DNA from: an uncultured Collinsella sp.
GTDB lineage: Bacteria; Actinomycetota; Coriobacteriia; Coriobacteriales; Coriobacteriaceae
DNA length: 11,001 bases
NCBI GenBank assembly: GCA_900550815.1
Contig: URTW01000055.1
Coordinates: 1-11,001 of the forward strand
Direction: 5' to 3'
This document shows, one piece after another, positions 1 through 6,904 of the stretch. Position 1 is the first letter of the stretch. The number at the start of each line of letters is the position of its first letter. The position numbers and the translations under genes were made by a program. The notes below the pieces were generated by a model. It was not told the origin of the DNA, made no database searches, and saw nothing but the letters and a program-made list of their open reading frames with translations.

Positions 1-522
1 CGCCCCAGCGACGCGCCTGCGTGTGTGGGCGGCGGCGGCGCCGATTGCGGCAGCTGCGGTGGCGAGTCGCTTATCGAGGCAGACCTCGACCTGCTGCAGC
101 TGGTCGACCTGGGCTATGGCCTGTGCACCTTTATCGAGGCGGAGCCCGCATGGCGCGCCGGCCAGGCCGAGCGCAACTATGCCCGCCGCGGGTCGCTTCG
201 CGTGGCCACCAAGTACCCGCGCATCGCGAGCGCTTGGTATGCCGAGCGCGGCGTGAATGCCGACATCGTTTCGCTGCACGGTAACATTGAGCTGGGCCCC
301 CTCGTCGGCATGACCGACCGCATCGTGGACATTACCGCCACGGGTGCCACCCTGCGCGACAACGACCTGGTCATCACCGGTCGCATCATGGACTGCACGG
401 CCCGCTTCTTTGTCAACCCGGGTGCCGCGCGCCTGGATCCGCGCGTACGCAATCTGGCAGATCGCCTGGCCGCTGCCGTGAAGGACAAGCATTTTGAGCC
501 CGTCGCGGGCTCGGCACAATAG
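1..522 (+). CDS. hisG: ATP phosphoribosyltransferase, short form (HisG), 5' end missing
   Basis: HisG condenses ATP with PRPP to phosphoribosyl-ATP, the first and controlling step of histidine synthesis, in the cytosol. The frame is open from base 1, so the start lies upstream; 173 residues are visible and roughly the first 40 are probably missing. Recognisable segments are RPSD at the visible start, RVATKYPRIA at about residues 67-76, HGNIELGPLVG near 93-103, and the PRPP-binding stretch DITATGATLRDN at 110-121. The protein ends soon after this domain, with no C-terminal ACT-like regulatory domain. This indicates the short form, which in known systems works with HisZ; hisZ is not in the window. 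The loop usually reading like ADLGIVGKD is here ADCGSCGGES, with Cys at visible residues 8, 16 and 19, which is unusual. Three GTG codons at 21, 23 and 25 are not credible starts because the homology continues upstream of them. It is the first visible gene of the his cluster. Confidence 0.93.
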   Translation, partial: RPSDAPACVGGGGADCGSCGGESLIEADLDLLQLVDLGYGLCTFIEAEPAWRAGQAERNYARRGSLRVATKYPRIASAWYAERGVNADIVSLHGNIELGPLVGMTDRIVDITATGATLRDNDLVITGRIMDCTARFFVNPGAARLDPRVRNLADRLAAAVKDKHFEPVAGSAQ

Positions 523-559
523 CGCGAGCACGCACGGGCACCCCAGCCTCCGGGCTGCG

Positions 560-594
560 GGCCGATTGGCGCCGCCGCCCGGCCTTTCGTTTTT
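560..594 (+). terminator. Terminator-like hairpin between hisG and hisD
   Basis: GGCCG (560-564) pairs with CGGCC (580-584), and after a 3-nt bulge GGCG (568-571) pairs with CGCC (576-579) around a CCGC loop. A T-rich run, TTTCGTTTTT, follows directly at 585-594. This has the layout of an intrinsic terminator. A smaller hairpin, CAGCC-TCCG-GGCTG, sits just upstream at 544-557. Because hisD follows 34 bases later, it may act as a partial terminator or attenuator inside the operon, or mark a new transcription unit starting at hisD. No clear promoter was seen between it and hisD. Confidence 0.55.
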
Positions 595-627
595 CGAACA
601 CAACCTCGACCGATAGGGGATACCGAT

Positions 628-2064
628 ATGAAGACCATCAAGCTTGCTCCCGGTGAGCGTCTCGTTACCAACCAGCTCAACCGCAAGGGCGTGCTGCCGC
701 AAAACATCGTCGACGCCGCCCGCGATATCGTGGCCAACGTGCGCGCCAACGGCGATGCCGCGGTGCGCGATTATTGCCAGCGTTTTGATGGCGTTGAGCT
801 GCAGAGCTTCCGCTTGCCGCAAGAGCAGATCGATGCCGCGCTCGAAGGCCTCGATCCCGCTTTTGTCACGGCGCTCGAGAAGGCTGCACGCCAGATTCGC
901 GAGTTCCACCAGCGCGAGGTCGAGCAGAGCTGGTTTGCCACGCGTGCGGACGGCACGATGCTCGGCGTTAAGGTGACCCCGCTCGCGGCGGCCGGCATCT
1001 ATGTACCGGGCGGCCGCGCGCAATATCCCTCCACCGTGCTCATGAACGCCATTCCCGCCAAGGTTGCCGGCGTCAAGCGCGTGGTTATGGTGACGCCGCC
1101 GCAAAAGGACGGCCTGATCAGCCCCTACACGCTCGCCGCGGCAAAGCTCGGCGGCGTGGACGAAATCTATATGGTGGGCGGCGCTCAGGCCGTGGCCGCG
1201 CTGGCGTACGGTACTGAGACCATTCCGCGCGTCGACAAGATCACCGGCCCGGGCAACGCCTTTGTTGCCGCTGCCAAGCAGATTGTCTCGGGCGACGTGG
1301 GTATCGACATGGTTGCCGGCCCGTCCGAGGTCTGCGTGCTGGCCGATGCCACGGCCAAGCCTATGGTGGTCGCGGCCGACTTGATGGCCCAGGCCGAGCA
1401 CGATCCGCTGGCAGCCTGCTATCTGGTGACCTGCGACGAGCGGTTTGCGCGTGAGGTCGAGGCGGGTATCGATATTCTGGTAGCGCTGTCGCCACGCGCC
1501 GAGATCACGCGCGCTTCGCTCGACAATGAGGGCGCCATCGTGGTGGCCGCCGACATGGCTGCCGCCGTCGAAGCGGTGAACACCGTGGCGCCCGCGCACC
1601 TGGAGCTGCACTGCAAGGACGCGATGGGCCTGCTCGGCGGCATTCGCAACGCCGGCGCCATCTTTGTGGGCGCTTGGAGCTCCGAGCCGCTTGGCGATTA
1701 TGTTGCCGGCCCCAACCACACGCTGCCGACCGGCGGCACGGCCATGTTCTCCAACCCGCTTTCGGTGGAGGAGTTCGTCAAGCGCTCAAGTGTCATTTGC
1801 TATACGTCCGAGGGCCTGCTCTCCGATGCTCCCGCTACGCAGCGTTTGGCCGAGGCCGAGGGCCTGTGGGCACACGCGCTTTCCGCCGCACTGCGTCGCC
1901 GTGTGCTGGAGCAGGGCGAGGATGCCGTGAGCGCCGAGTCTCTGGCCGCGGCCGACCTGACCAAGGTCGCCTGGCCGGGCGACGCCGTGGCGACGGTTGC
2001 CGAGGGCGTGGACCTGGCGGCTGCAAGCGCGAATGGTGCTGACGCGGTCGTCGAGGAGGCCTAA
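628..2064 (+). CDS. hisD: Histidinol dehydrogenase (HisD), with catalytic Glu replaced and a C-terminal extension
   Basis: HisD oxidises L-histidinol to L-histidine in two NAD-dependent steps using a zinc ion. ATG at 628 follows the ribosome binding site AGGGGA (615-620). The 478-residue protein shows GGRAQYPS (128-135), the nucleotide-binding region [11 protein letters not shown] (207-217), AGPSE (230-234) and AQAEHD (254-259) with zinc ligands Q255 and H258. It also has [17 protein letters not shown] (356-372) with D357, and H416 in EGLWAHALS. These match Gln259, His262, Asp360 and His419 of E. coli HisD. The signature APEHLE reads APAHLE (321-326): His324 is kept, but the Glu matching E. 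coli Glu326 is Ala323 (codon GCG). The protein continues about 45-50 Ala-rich residues beyond the usual family end near residue 430; no domain was recognised there. The family identity is certain. Whether the enzyme is fully active is open. hisC begins one base after the stop. Confidence 0.97.
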   Translation: MKTIKLAPGERLVTNQLNRKGVLPQNIVDAARDIVANVRANGDAAVRDYCQRFDGVELQSFRLPQEQIDAALEGLDPAFVTALEKAARQIREFHQREVEQSWFATRADGTMLGVKVTPLAAAGIYVPGGRAQYPSTVLMNAIPAKVAGVKRVVMVTPPQKDGLISPYTLAAAKLGGVDEIYMVGGAQAVAALAYGTETIPRVDKITGPGNAFVAAAKQIVSGDVGIDMVAGPSEVCVLADATAKPMVVAADLMAQAEHDPLAACYLVTCDERFAREVEAGIDILVALSPRAEITRASLDNEGAIVVAADMAAAVEAVNTVAPAHLELHCKDAMGLLGGIRNAGAIFVGAWSSEPLGDYVAGPNHTLPTGGTAMFSNPLSVEEFVKRSSVICYTSEGLLSDAPATQRLAEAEGLWAHALSAALRRRVLEQGEDAVSAESLAAADLTKVAWPGDAVATVAEGVDLAAASANGADAVVEEA

Positions 2065-2065
2065 A

Positions 2066-3181
2066 ATGGCTGAACTCACGCCGCGCATGAAGGAGCTCGT
2101 CCAGCCCTACTTGGCCGGCATAGAGCCCTACGATCCCAACTTTACGCCCACGCGCATCAACCTTTCGGCCAACGAGAACACTTATCCCGTGCCGGCCGGC
2201 GTGCGCGAGGCGGTCGACGCCGCCCTGGCTGCCACACCGCTCAACCGCTATCCCGATCCCATGTCCAACGACCTGCGCGACGAGCTTGCTGCTTGGCATG
2301 GTGTGGCGCGCGAGAACATCTGCGTGGGCAACGGCGGCGACGAGCTGCTCTATAACTACCTGCTGGCGTTTGGCGGCGCGGGACGGACCCTGCTCAACTG
2401 CCCGCCGTGCTTTAGTGAGTATGCGTTCTTTGCGTCGCTTTGTCAGACCGAGGTGCGCGATGTGTGGCGCGACCCGGCGACCTTTGAGCTCGACCAAGCG
2501 GCTGTGCTCGCGGCGGCGCCGGAGTGCAACCTGGCCATCGTGACCTCGCCCAACAACCCCACGGGCGATGTGGCGCCGCTCGACTTTGTCGTGGACCTGT
2601 GCGATGCGTGCCCCGGCATGGTCATGGTCGACGAGGCCTACGTTGAGTTTGCCGACGATTCGTTTGGCGCGGCTACCACGGCGCAGGGGCTTATCGCCGA
2701 GCATCCCAACCTGGTGATTCTGCATACGCTGTCCAAGGCGTTTGGCGCCGCCGGCACGCGTCTGGGCTATGTGATCGCGGCGCCCGAGGTCATCGATGTG
2801 TTTGCGGCGATTCGCCAGATCTACTCGGTCAATGTGCTGAGCCAGGCCGCCGCGCTTGCCTGCGTGCGTGCCCGCGATGCGTACGCGCCCGTGGTGGCAC
2901 AGGTTGCATCCGAGCGCGAGCGCGAACTGTGCGCCCTGCGCGCAACGGCTGCCGAGGGTCTGCCCGTGGAGGCGTGGCCGAGCGCGGCGAACTTTGTGCT
3001 CGTGCGCACGCCGCATGCCACGCACGTGCGCGAGCGCCTGCGCGACGAGTATTCAATTTTGGTGCGCGACTTTAGCTACGCGCCGGGGCTCGCGGACTGC
3101 CTGCGCATTACCGTGGGCACCCCGCAGGAAAACAACGAGGTGCTGGCCGCGTTTGCCGCGCTGGTGAAGGAGGAGATGTAG
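2066..3181 (+). CDS. hisC: Histidinol-phosphate aminotransferase (HisC)
   Basis: HisC is a PLP-dependent class I/II aminotransferase that converts imidazole-acetol phosphate and glutamate to histidinol phosphate. The ATG at 2066, one base after the hisD stop, is preferred because GAGGAGG (2053-2059) lies in front of it. The frame stays open upstream to 1997, but that stretch is the end of hisD in another frame. The 371-residue length is normal. Visible motifs are LSANENTYPVP (33-43), RYPDP (61-65), VGNGGDELL (87-95), TSPNNPTG (160-167), VDEAYVEF (188-195) and the PLP-lysine motif SKAFGAAGTRLG with K224. LRITVGTPQENN (346-357) supplies the substrate-phosphate arginine R347. All key residues are present. 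The stop is followed without a gap by hisB, so translation is probably coupled. Confidence 0.96.
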   Translation: MAELTPRMKELVQPYLAGIEPYDPNFTPTRINLSANENTYPVPAGVREAVDAALAATPLNRYPDPMSNDLRDELAAWHGVARENICVGNGGDELLYNYLLAFGGAGRTLLNCPPCFSEYAFFASLCQTEVRDVWRDPATFELDQAAVLAAAPECNLAIVTSPNNPTGDVAPLDFVVDLCDACPGMVMVDEAYVEFADDSFGAATTAQGLIAEHPNLVILHTLSKAFGAAGTRLGYVIAAPEVIDVFAAIRQIYSVNVLSQAAALACVRARDAYAPVVAQVASERERELCALRATAAEGLPVEAWPSAANFVLVRTPHATHVRERLRDEYSILVRDFSYAPGLADCLRITVGTPQENNEVLAAFAALVKEEM

Positions 3182-3769
3182 ATGGACCGCTATGCCGAGG
3201 TGACCCGCAAGACGGGCGAGACCGACATTGTCGTAAAGCTCGACCTGGACGGATCTGGCGTGTGCGACATCTCGACCGGCGTGCCGTTTTTCGACCACAT
3301 GCTCAACGCTTTTGGCCGCCATGGTCTGTTCGATCTGACGGTGCACGCGGTGGGCGACGTCGAGGTCGATGCGCACCACACCGTCGAGGACACGGGTATT
3401 GTGCTGGGCGAGGCGTTTTGCCAGGCGCTGGGCGACAAGGCGGGCATTACGCGCTTTGCCGACGCGGCGATCGCCATGGACGAGACACTTGTGATGGCTG
3501 CTGTTGATATTTCGGGCCGCGGGCAGGCCTACTGCGAGCTGCCCGTGCCGACCGGGCGCGTGGGCAGCTTCGATACCGAGCTGGCCGTCGAGGTCTTCTA
3601 CGCCTTTGCGCGCGACGCCAAGCTCACGCTGCACGTGCGCGAGCTGGCGGGCGGCAACTCGCATCACATTATCGAGGCCGCCTTTAAGGCCGTGGGCCGC
3701 ACGATGCGCCACGCCTGCGAGCTCGATCCCCGCGTGCAGGGCATCCCCAGCACCAAGGGTTCACTGTAA
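3182..3769 (+). CDS. hisB: Imidazoleglycerol-phosphate dehydratase (HisB, monofunctional)
   Basis: HisB dehydrates imidazole-glycerol phosphate to imidazole-acetol phosphate using a di-manganese centre, in a large symmetric oligomer. The 195-residue length is that of the stand-alone dehydratase, with no fused histidinol phosphatase; that activity is supplied by the PHP enzyme at 6905-7816. The two repeated metal motifs are clear: FDHMLNAFGRHG (37-48) with DAHHTVEDTG (63-72), and SHHIIEAAFKA (160-170) with RTMRHA (173-178). The conserved C-terminus GIPSTKGSL is complete. The start abuts the hisC stop (TAGATG), and its ribosome binding site AAGGAGG (3167-3173) lies inside the end of hisC. No residue appears to be missing. 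Confidence 0.97.
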   Translation: MDRYAEVTRKTGETDIVVKLDLDGSGVCDISTGVPFFDHMLNAFGRHGLFDLTVHAVGDVEVDAHHTVEDTGIVLGEAFCQALGDKAGITRFADAAIAMDETLVMAAVDISGRGQAYCELPVPTGRVGSFDTELAVEVFYAFARDAKLTLHVRELAGGNSHHIIEAAFKAVGRTMRHACELDPRVQGIPSTKGSL

Positions 3770-3792
3770 CCTGCCAAAAAGGGACAGGTTTT
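3768..3792 (+). other. Small hairpin in the hisB-hisH spacer
   Basis: AACCTG (3768-3773, overlapping the hisB stop) pairs with CAGGTT (3785-3790) around an 11-nt loop, CCAAAAAGGGA, and is followed by only two more T residues. It is the only break in the otherwise near-gapless hisD-hisF run. The stem is too weak and the T run too short for a convincing terminator. The GGGACAGGTTTT phrase recalls short intergenic phrases I associate with Coriobacteriia genomes, from memory only. Confidence 0.3.
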
Positions 3793-3814
3793 GAATGGGG
3801 AAAAGGAGGGTCGC

Positions 3815-4516
3815 GTGGGCGAACCGAAGATCGTGGTGGTCGACTACCACAAGGGCAACTTGTCGAGCGTCGTGCGCGGGCTTGCGCGCGCCGGTGCCGC
3901 CGCCTGCACATCGGACGACCCGGAGCAGATCCGTAACGCCGACGGCTTGGTCATCCCGGGCGTGGGTGCGGTCTGCGACGCGATTGCCTTTATGCGCCAG
4001 AGCGGCGAGGCGGACGCGGTGCTCGATGCCGTCGCCGCCGGAACTCCGCTGCTCGGCATCTGCCTGGGCCTTCAATTATTTTTTGAGCGCGGCAACGAGG
4101 GTGTGCCTGCGGACGAAGGCACGGTTGCCGACGGCAACACCTCCGAGCAGGCCGGTGGCCCCTGGGTCGATGGCCTGGGTATTATGCGCGGTTCGTGCGC
4201 GCGCCTGGAGTCGAGCCGCCTGAAGGTGCCGCACGTGGGCTGGGACCAGGTGCACATGACGCCCGCCGGCGCGACCGATCCGCTGCTTGCTGGTTTTGCC
4301 GAGGGTGCCAACATGTACTTCACCCACAGCTATGCGGTGGCCGACGATGCCGATGCCGCCGATGTTCTGGCACGCACGCACTACACGCGGAGCTTCCCGT
4401 GCATCGTGCGCCACGGCAACGTGTGGGGCTGCCAGTTCCATCCTGAGAAATCCTCCGCGCTGGGCCAGCGCATCCTTAAGAACTTCGTCAACATCGTCGA
4501 GGAGGTTGGCCGATGA
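3815..4516 (+). CDS. hisH: Imidazole glycerol phosphate synthase, glutaminase subunit (HisH)
   Basis: HisH is the class I glutamine amidotransferase that hydrolyses glutamine and channels ammonia to HisF; together they make imidazole-glycerol phosphate and AICAR. I place the start at GTG 3815, which has AAGGAGG (3803-3809) just upstream. A TTG at 3791 in the same frame would put that site inside the gene. The 233 residues show the catalytic triad: nucleophile C83 in LLGICLGLQLFF, then H209 and E211 in GCQFHPEKS. KVPHVGWDQV (137-146) and HSYAV (171-175) are also typical. The early motif reads VDYHKGNL where IDYGMGNL is common. An insert of roughly 20 residues, rich in Gly, Asp and Glu (about 93-117), makes the protein longer than the usual 200-215. 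Its stop overlaps the hisA start (ATGA). Confidence 0.96.
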   Translation: MGEPKIVVVDYHKGNLSSVVRGLARAGAAACTSDDPEQIRNADGLVIPGVGAVCDAIAFMRQSGEADAVLDAVAAGTPLLGICLGLQLFFERGNEGVPADEGTVADGNTSEQAGGPWVDGLGIMRGSCARLESSRLKVPHVGWDQVHMTPAGATDPLLAGFAEGANMYFTHSYAVADDADAADVLARTHYTRSFPCIVRHGNVWGCQFHPEKSSALGQRILKNFVNIVEEVGR

Positions 4517-5256
4517 TCCTGTTTCCCGCAATCGATCTGATCGGCGGCAAGGTCGTGCGCCTGGAGCGCGGTGACCGCAGCCGCTGCAAGGTATATTCCG
4601 ACGACCCCGTGGCCGTCGCCCGCTCGTTTGCCGAGCAGGGCGCGAGCTGGGTGCACGTCGTCGACCTGTCCGCTGCCTTTGGCGAGGACGAGGATGCGTG
4701 CGCTGCCAACTCGGCGGCGATCAAGGCCATCTGCGGCGTCGACGGTCTGTCCGTGGACGTGGGCGGCGGCGTCCGCTCGCTCGCGCGCATCGACGAGCTG
4801 GGCGGCTACGGTGCGCGCCGCATCGCGCTGGGCACCGTGCTGGTGACCGAGCCGGGATTTGCCGAGGTGGCGGCCCAAGGCTTTGGCGAGCTGCTGGTGG
4901 CAGACATCGCCGCGCGCGACGGCCAAGTCAAGGTGAACGGCTGGCGTGACGGCGCGGGCGTGGCGCTCGACGATGCCGTGGTGCAGCTTTCCGAGCTGGG
5001 CTTTAAGCATCTGGTGTATACCGACATCGCGCGCGATGGCATGCAGACGGGCATCGATGTGGCGGCGTATCGCCATGTGGCCGAGGTCGCGGGCTTTCCC
5101 GTCGTGGCTTCGGGCGGTATCTCGACGCTCGACGACATCCGCGCACTGGCCGCGGTGGGTGAGGTCGCGATTGAAGGCGCCATTACCGGCCGTGCGCTCT
5201 ACGAAGGCAACTTTACGCTGGCACAGGCGCTGGCCGCCGCCCGAGGGGAGGAGTAG
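4513..5256 (+). CDS. hisA: ProFAR isomerase (HisA)
   Basis: HisA is a TIM-barrel Amadori isomerase that opens the ribose of ProFAR to give PRFAR, the substrate of HisF. ATG 4513 overlaps the hisH stop by 4 bp, and GAGGAGG just upstream serves as ribosome binding site. The 247 residues are typical. D8 in FPAIDLIGGKVVRL is one catalytic Asp. D131 in LLVADIAARDGQVKVNGW is the likely second one, in a loop about two residues longer than in short-loop homologues. D175 lies in YTDIARDGMQTG. Phosphate-binding GGISTLDDI (201-209) and AIEGAITGRALYEG (219-232) are intact. Actinobacteria that lack trpF use a related dual-function PriA; nothing in the sequence settles whether this protein also acts in tryptophan synthesis. 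hisF follows after 3 bp. Confidence 0.94.
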   Translation: MILFPAIDLIGGKVVRLERGDRSRCKVYSDDPVAVARSFAEQGASWVHVVDLSAAFGEDEDACAANSAAIKAICGVDGLSVDVGGGVRSLARIDELGGYGARRIALGTVLVTEPGFAEVAAQGFGELLVADIAARDGQVKVNGWRDGAGVALDDAVVQLSELGFKHLVYTDIARDGMQTGIDVAAYRHVAEVAGFPVVASGGISTLDDIRALAAVGEVAIEGAITGRALYEGNFTLAQALAAARGEE

Positions 5257-5259
5257 CCC

Positions 5260-6042
5260 ATGCTTACCAAGCGCGTGATTCCCTGCCTGGACGTCAAGGA
5301 CGGCCGTGTGGTCAAGGGCGTCAACTTTGTGAGCTTACGCGATGCGGGCGATCCGGTGGAGCTGGCGCGTGCCTATGACCGCGAGGGTGCGGACGAGGTC
5401 GTTTTCCTGGACATTACCGCCACGAGCGACGACCGTGCGACGACTATCGAGATGGCGGCGCATGCGGCCGAGGAGCTGGCCATTCCCTATACCGTGGGCG
5501 GCGGTTTTCGCGACTTGGCGGGCATGCGGACCATGGTTGCCGCCGGCGCCGACAAGGTATCGCTCAACTCGGCGGCCGTGCGCGATCCGTCGCTGATCAG
5601 CCAGGCTGCCGCGGCGTTTGGTAGCCAGGCCGTGGTCGTGGCGATCGATGCCAAGCGCGTCGGTTTGCCCGGCGCATCCGGTGCCGACAAGTGGGAGGTC
5701 TTTACCGCGGGAGGCCGCAACGCCACGGGTATCGACGCGGTGGCGTGGGCCGAGGAAGCGGTTCGTCGTGGCGCCGGCGAGATCCTGCTGACCAGCATGG
5801 ATCGCGACGGCACCAAGGCCGGCTTTGATTTGGCGCTCACTCGCGCCGTGGCGCGCGCGGTGCCGATTCCCGTCATCGCGAGCGGCGGCGTGGGTACGCT
5901 CGAGCATTTTGCCGAGGGCGTGATCGAGGGCGAGGCCGACGCCGTGCTGGCGGCGAGCGTCTTTCACTTTGGAACCTTCAGCATTCGCCAGGTGAAGGAG
6001 TATATGGCCTCACAGGGCATTCCTGTGAGATTGGACTTCTAA
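5260..6042 (+). CDS. hisF: Imidazole glycerol phosphate synthase, cyclase subunit (HisF)
   Basis: HisF is the TIM-barrel cyclase/lyase partner of HisH. It uses ammonia channelled from HisH to turn PRFAR into imidazole-glycerol phosphate and AICAR. ATG 5260 is preceded by GGGGAGGAG at the end of hisA. The 260 residues contain the catalytic pair D11 ([13 protein letters not shown]) and D130 (VVAIDAKR), plus the half-barrel repeat motif [15 protein letters not shown] (176-190). Phosphate sites are TVGGGFRD (78-85) and ASGGVGT. The ending [21 protein letters not shown] is typical. It is the last gene of the tight hisD-hisF block; the next gene is 142 bp away across a structured spacer. Confidence 0.97.
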   Translation: MLTKRVIPCLDVKDGRVVKGVNFVSLRDAGDPVELARAYDREGADEVVFLDITATSDDRATTIEMAAHAAEELAIPYTVGGGFRDLAGMRTMVAAGADKVSLNSAAVRDPSLISQAAAAFGSQAVVVAIDAKRVGLPGASGADKWEVFTAGGRNATGIDAVAWAEEAVRRGAGEILLTSMDRDGTKAGFDLALTRAVARAVPIPVIASGGVGTLEHFAEGVIEGEADAVLAASVFHFGTFSIRQVKEYMASQGIPVRLDF

Positions 6043-6050
6043 TGCTGCGG

Positions 6051-6163
6051 CTTGTCCAGGCACCCGACCTTCCGGCTCCAACCCTCCTCGCGTACTTAAG
6101 TACGCGTCGTCGGGCTTGTCGCTCGGAATCTCGGGCACCTGGACAACCCTCGCCGACCGGCGA
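6051..6163 (+). promoter_or_regulatory. Structured hisF-hisI spacer, candidate RNA element or dispersed repeat
   Basis: Several nested inverted repeats fill this spacer. TTGTCCAGG (6052-6060) pairs with CCTGGACAA (6138-6146). After a 2x2 mismatch CCCGA (6063-6067) pairs with TCGGG (6131-6135). TTCCG (6070-6074) pairs with CGGAA (6124-6128). At the tip is a perfect 18-bp palindrome, CGCGTACTTAAGTACGCG (6089-6106). CCCGAC (6063-6068) can instead pair with GTCGGG (6109-6114), which gives two mutually exclusive folds. A short hairpin, TCGCC-GACC-GGCGA (6150-6163), follows just before the AT-rich leader of hisI. I recognise no known riboswitch family. It could be an attenuator, an RNA processing site or a mobile repeat. 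Confidence 0.45.
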
Positions 6164-6184
6164 TGTTTAAATTGGGGAATTGAA

Positions 6185-6514
6185 ATGAGAGAAATTACTA
6201 CTCCAGCGGATCTTAAATACGACGCCAAAGGATTGATTCCTTGTGTGGTTCAGCAATATGACACCGGCGAGGTGCTTATGGTTGCTTGGATGAACGAGGA
6301 ATCGGTGGGGCTGACGCTCAAGACCGGTACCACGTGGTTTTGGAGCCGCAGTCGCCAGGAGCTCTGGAACAAGGGCGCGACGAGCGGCAATATGCAAGTG
6401 GTCAAGGAGCTCTGGGCCGACTGCGATAGCGATACGCTGCTGGTCAAGGTCGACTCGCCGGGTCCGGCCTGCCATACCGGCAACCGTACCTGCTTCTTTA
6501 AGAAACTCGCGTAG
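6185..6514 (+). CDS. hisI: Phosphoribosyl-AMP cyclohydrolase (HisI)
   Basis: HisI opens the purine ring of phosphoribosyl-AMP, the third step of the pathway. The 109-residue protein is the stand-alone form and is not fused to HisE. Visible motifs are [12 protein letters not shown] (26-37), [20 protein letters not shown] (50-69) and the metal-binding region ADCDSD (78-83) with [12 protein letters not shown] (93-104). C80, C96 and C103 are the expected zinc ligands, and D79, D81 and D83 the magnesium ligands. ATG 6185 is chosen because GGGGAA lies at a proper distance and homology begins there. The frame is open back to 6116, but that part lies in the structured spacer and resembles no HisI. 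The first codons are noticeably AT-richer than the neighbours. hisE starts 45 bp downstream. Confidence 0.96.
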   Translation: MREITTPADLKYDAKGLIPCVVQQYDTGEVLMVAWMNEESVGLTLKTGTTWFWSRSRQELWNKGATSGNMQVVKELWADCDSDTLLVKVDSPGPACHTGNRTCFFKKLA

Positions 6515-6559
6515 GGCGGGCGCTCGATTAGACGCTCGGCCACCAGAAAGGATTGAACT

Positions 6560-6877
6560 ATGGGTGTGCGCACCGCAAACGTTCAGGATGGAAATATCGG
6601 TGAGACGCTGACGGGCCTGGCCGAGGTGATTCACGGTCGTCGTGAAGCATCGCCGCAGGAGAGCTATACCGCTCGTTTGCTGACCGACGTCGAGGATGAG
6701 CTGCTCAAGAAGCTTGCCGAGGAGTCGAGCGAGGTGATCATGGCCTGCAAGGATAACGATCACGATCACATCCGCTACGAGGCCGGTGACCTGATCTACC
6801 ACCTGCTCGTAACCCTTGAGCGCTACGGTATCACCCTCGACGAGCTTGCCGGCGAACTCAACGCTCGCCGTCACTAG
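6560..6877 (+). CDS. hisE: Phosphoribosyl-ATP pyrophosphatase (HisE)
   Basis: HisE removes pyrophosphate from phosphoribosyl-ATP, the second step of the pathway, and has an all-alpha MazG-like NTP pyrophosphatase fold. The 105 residues include the magnesium-binding helix pair KLAEESSEVI (51-60, with E54, E55 and E58) and YEAGDLIYHLLV (73-84, with E74 and D77). These are the EExxE and ExxD motifs of the fold. ATG 6560 follows AAAGGA at a normal distance. This is the last gene of the + strand his run. The convergent phosphatase gene ends only 27 bp away, and I see no clear terminator hairpin between them. Confidence 0.95.
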   Translation: MGVRTANVQDGNIGETLTGLAEVIHGRREASPQESYTARLLTDVEDELLKKLAEESSEVIMACKDNDHDHIRYEAGDLIYHLLVTLERYGITLDELAGELNARRH

Positions 6878-6904
6878 TCATTGGGGACGTTCTTAAACGA
6901 CTAG

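Noticed and set aside
1835..3025. Long antisense open frame (396 codons) across hisD and hisC
   Set aside because: It is Arg/His/Gly-rich shadow sequence caused by high GC; hisC on the other strand has all family motifs.
3791..3814. TTG 3791 as the start of HisH
   Set aside because: It would place the strong AAGGAGG inside the gene; GTG 3815 is at the right distance from that site.
4885..4974. Loss of the second catalytic Asp in HisA
   Set aside because: A first alignment of AARDG with DARDG suggested Ala, but allowing a slightly longer loop, as E. coli HisA has, places D131 correctly.
6116..6184. Upstream in-frame start giving HisI 23 more residues
   Set aside because: The extra part lies in the structured spacer, shows no HisI similarity, and the ATG at 6185 has its own ribosome binding site.
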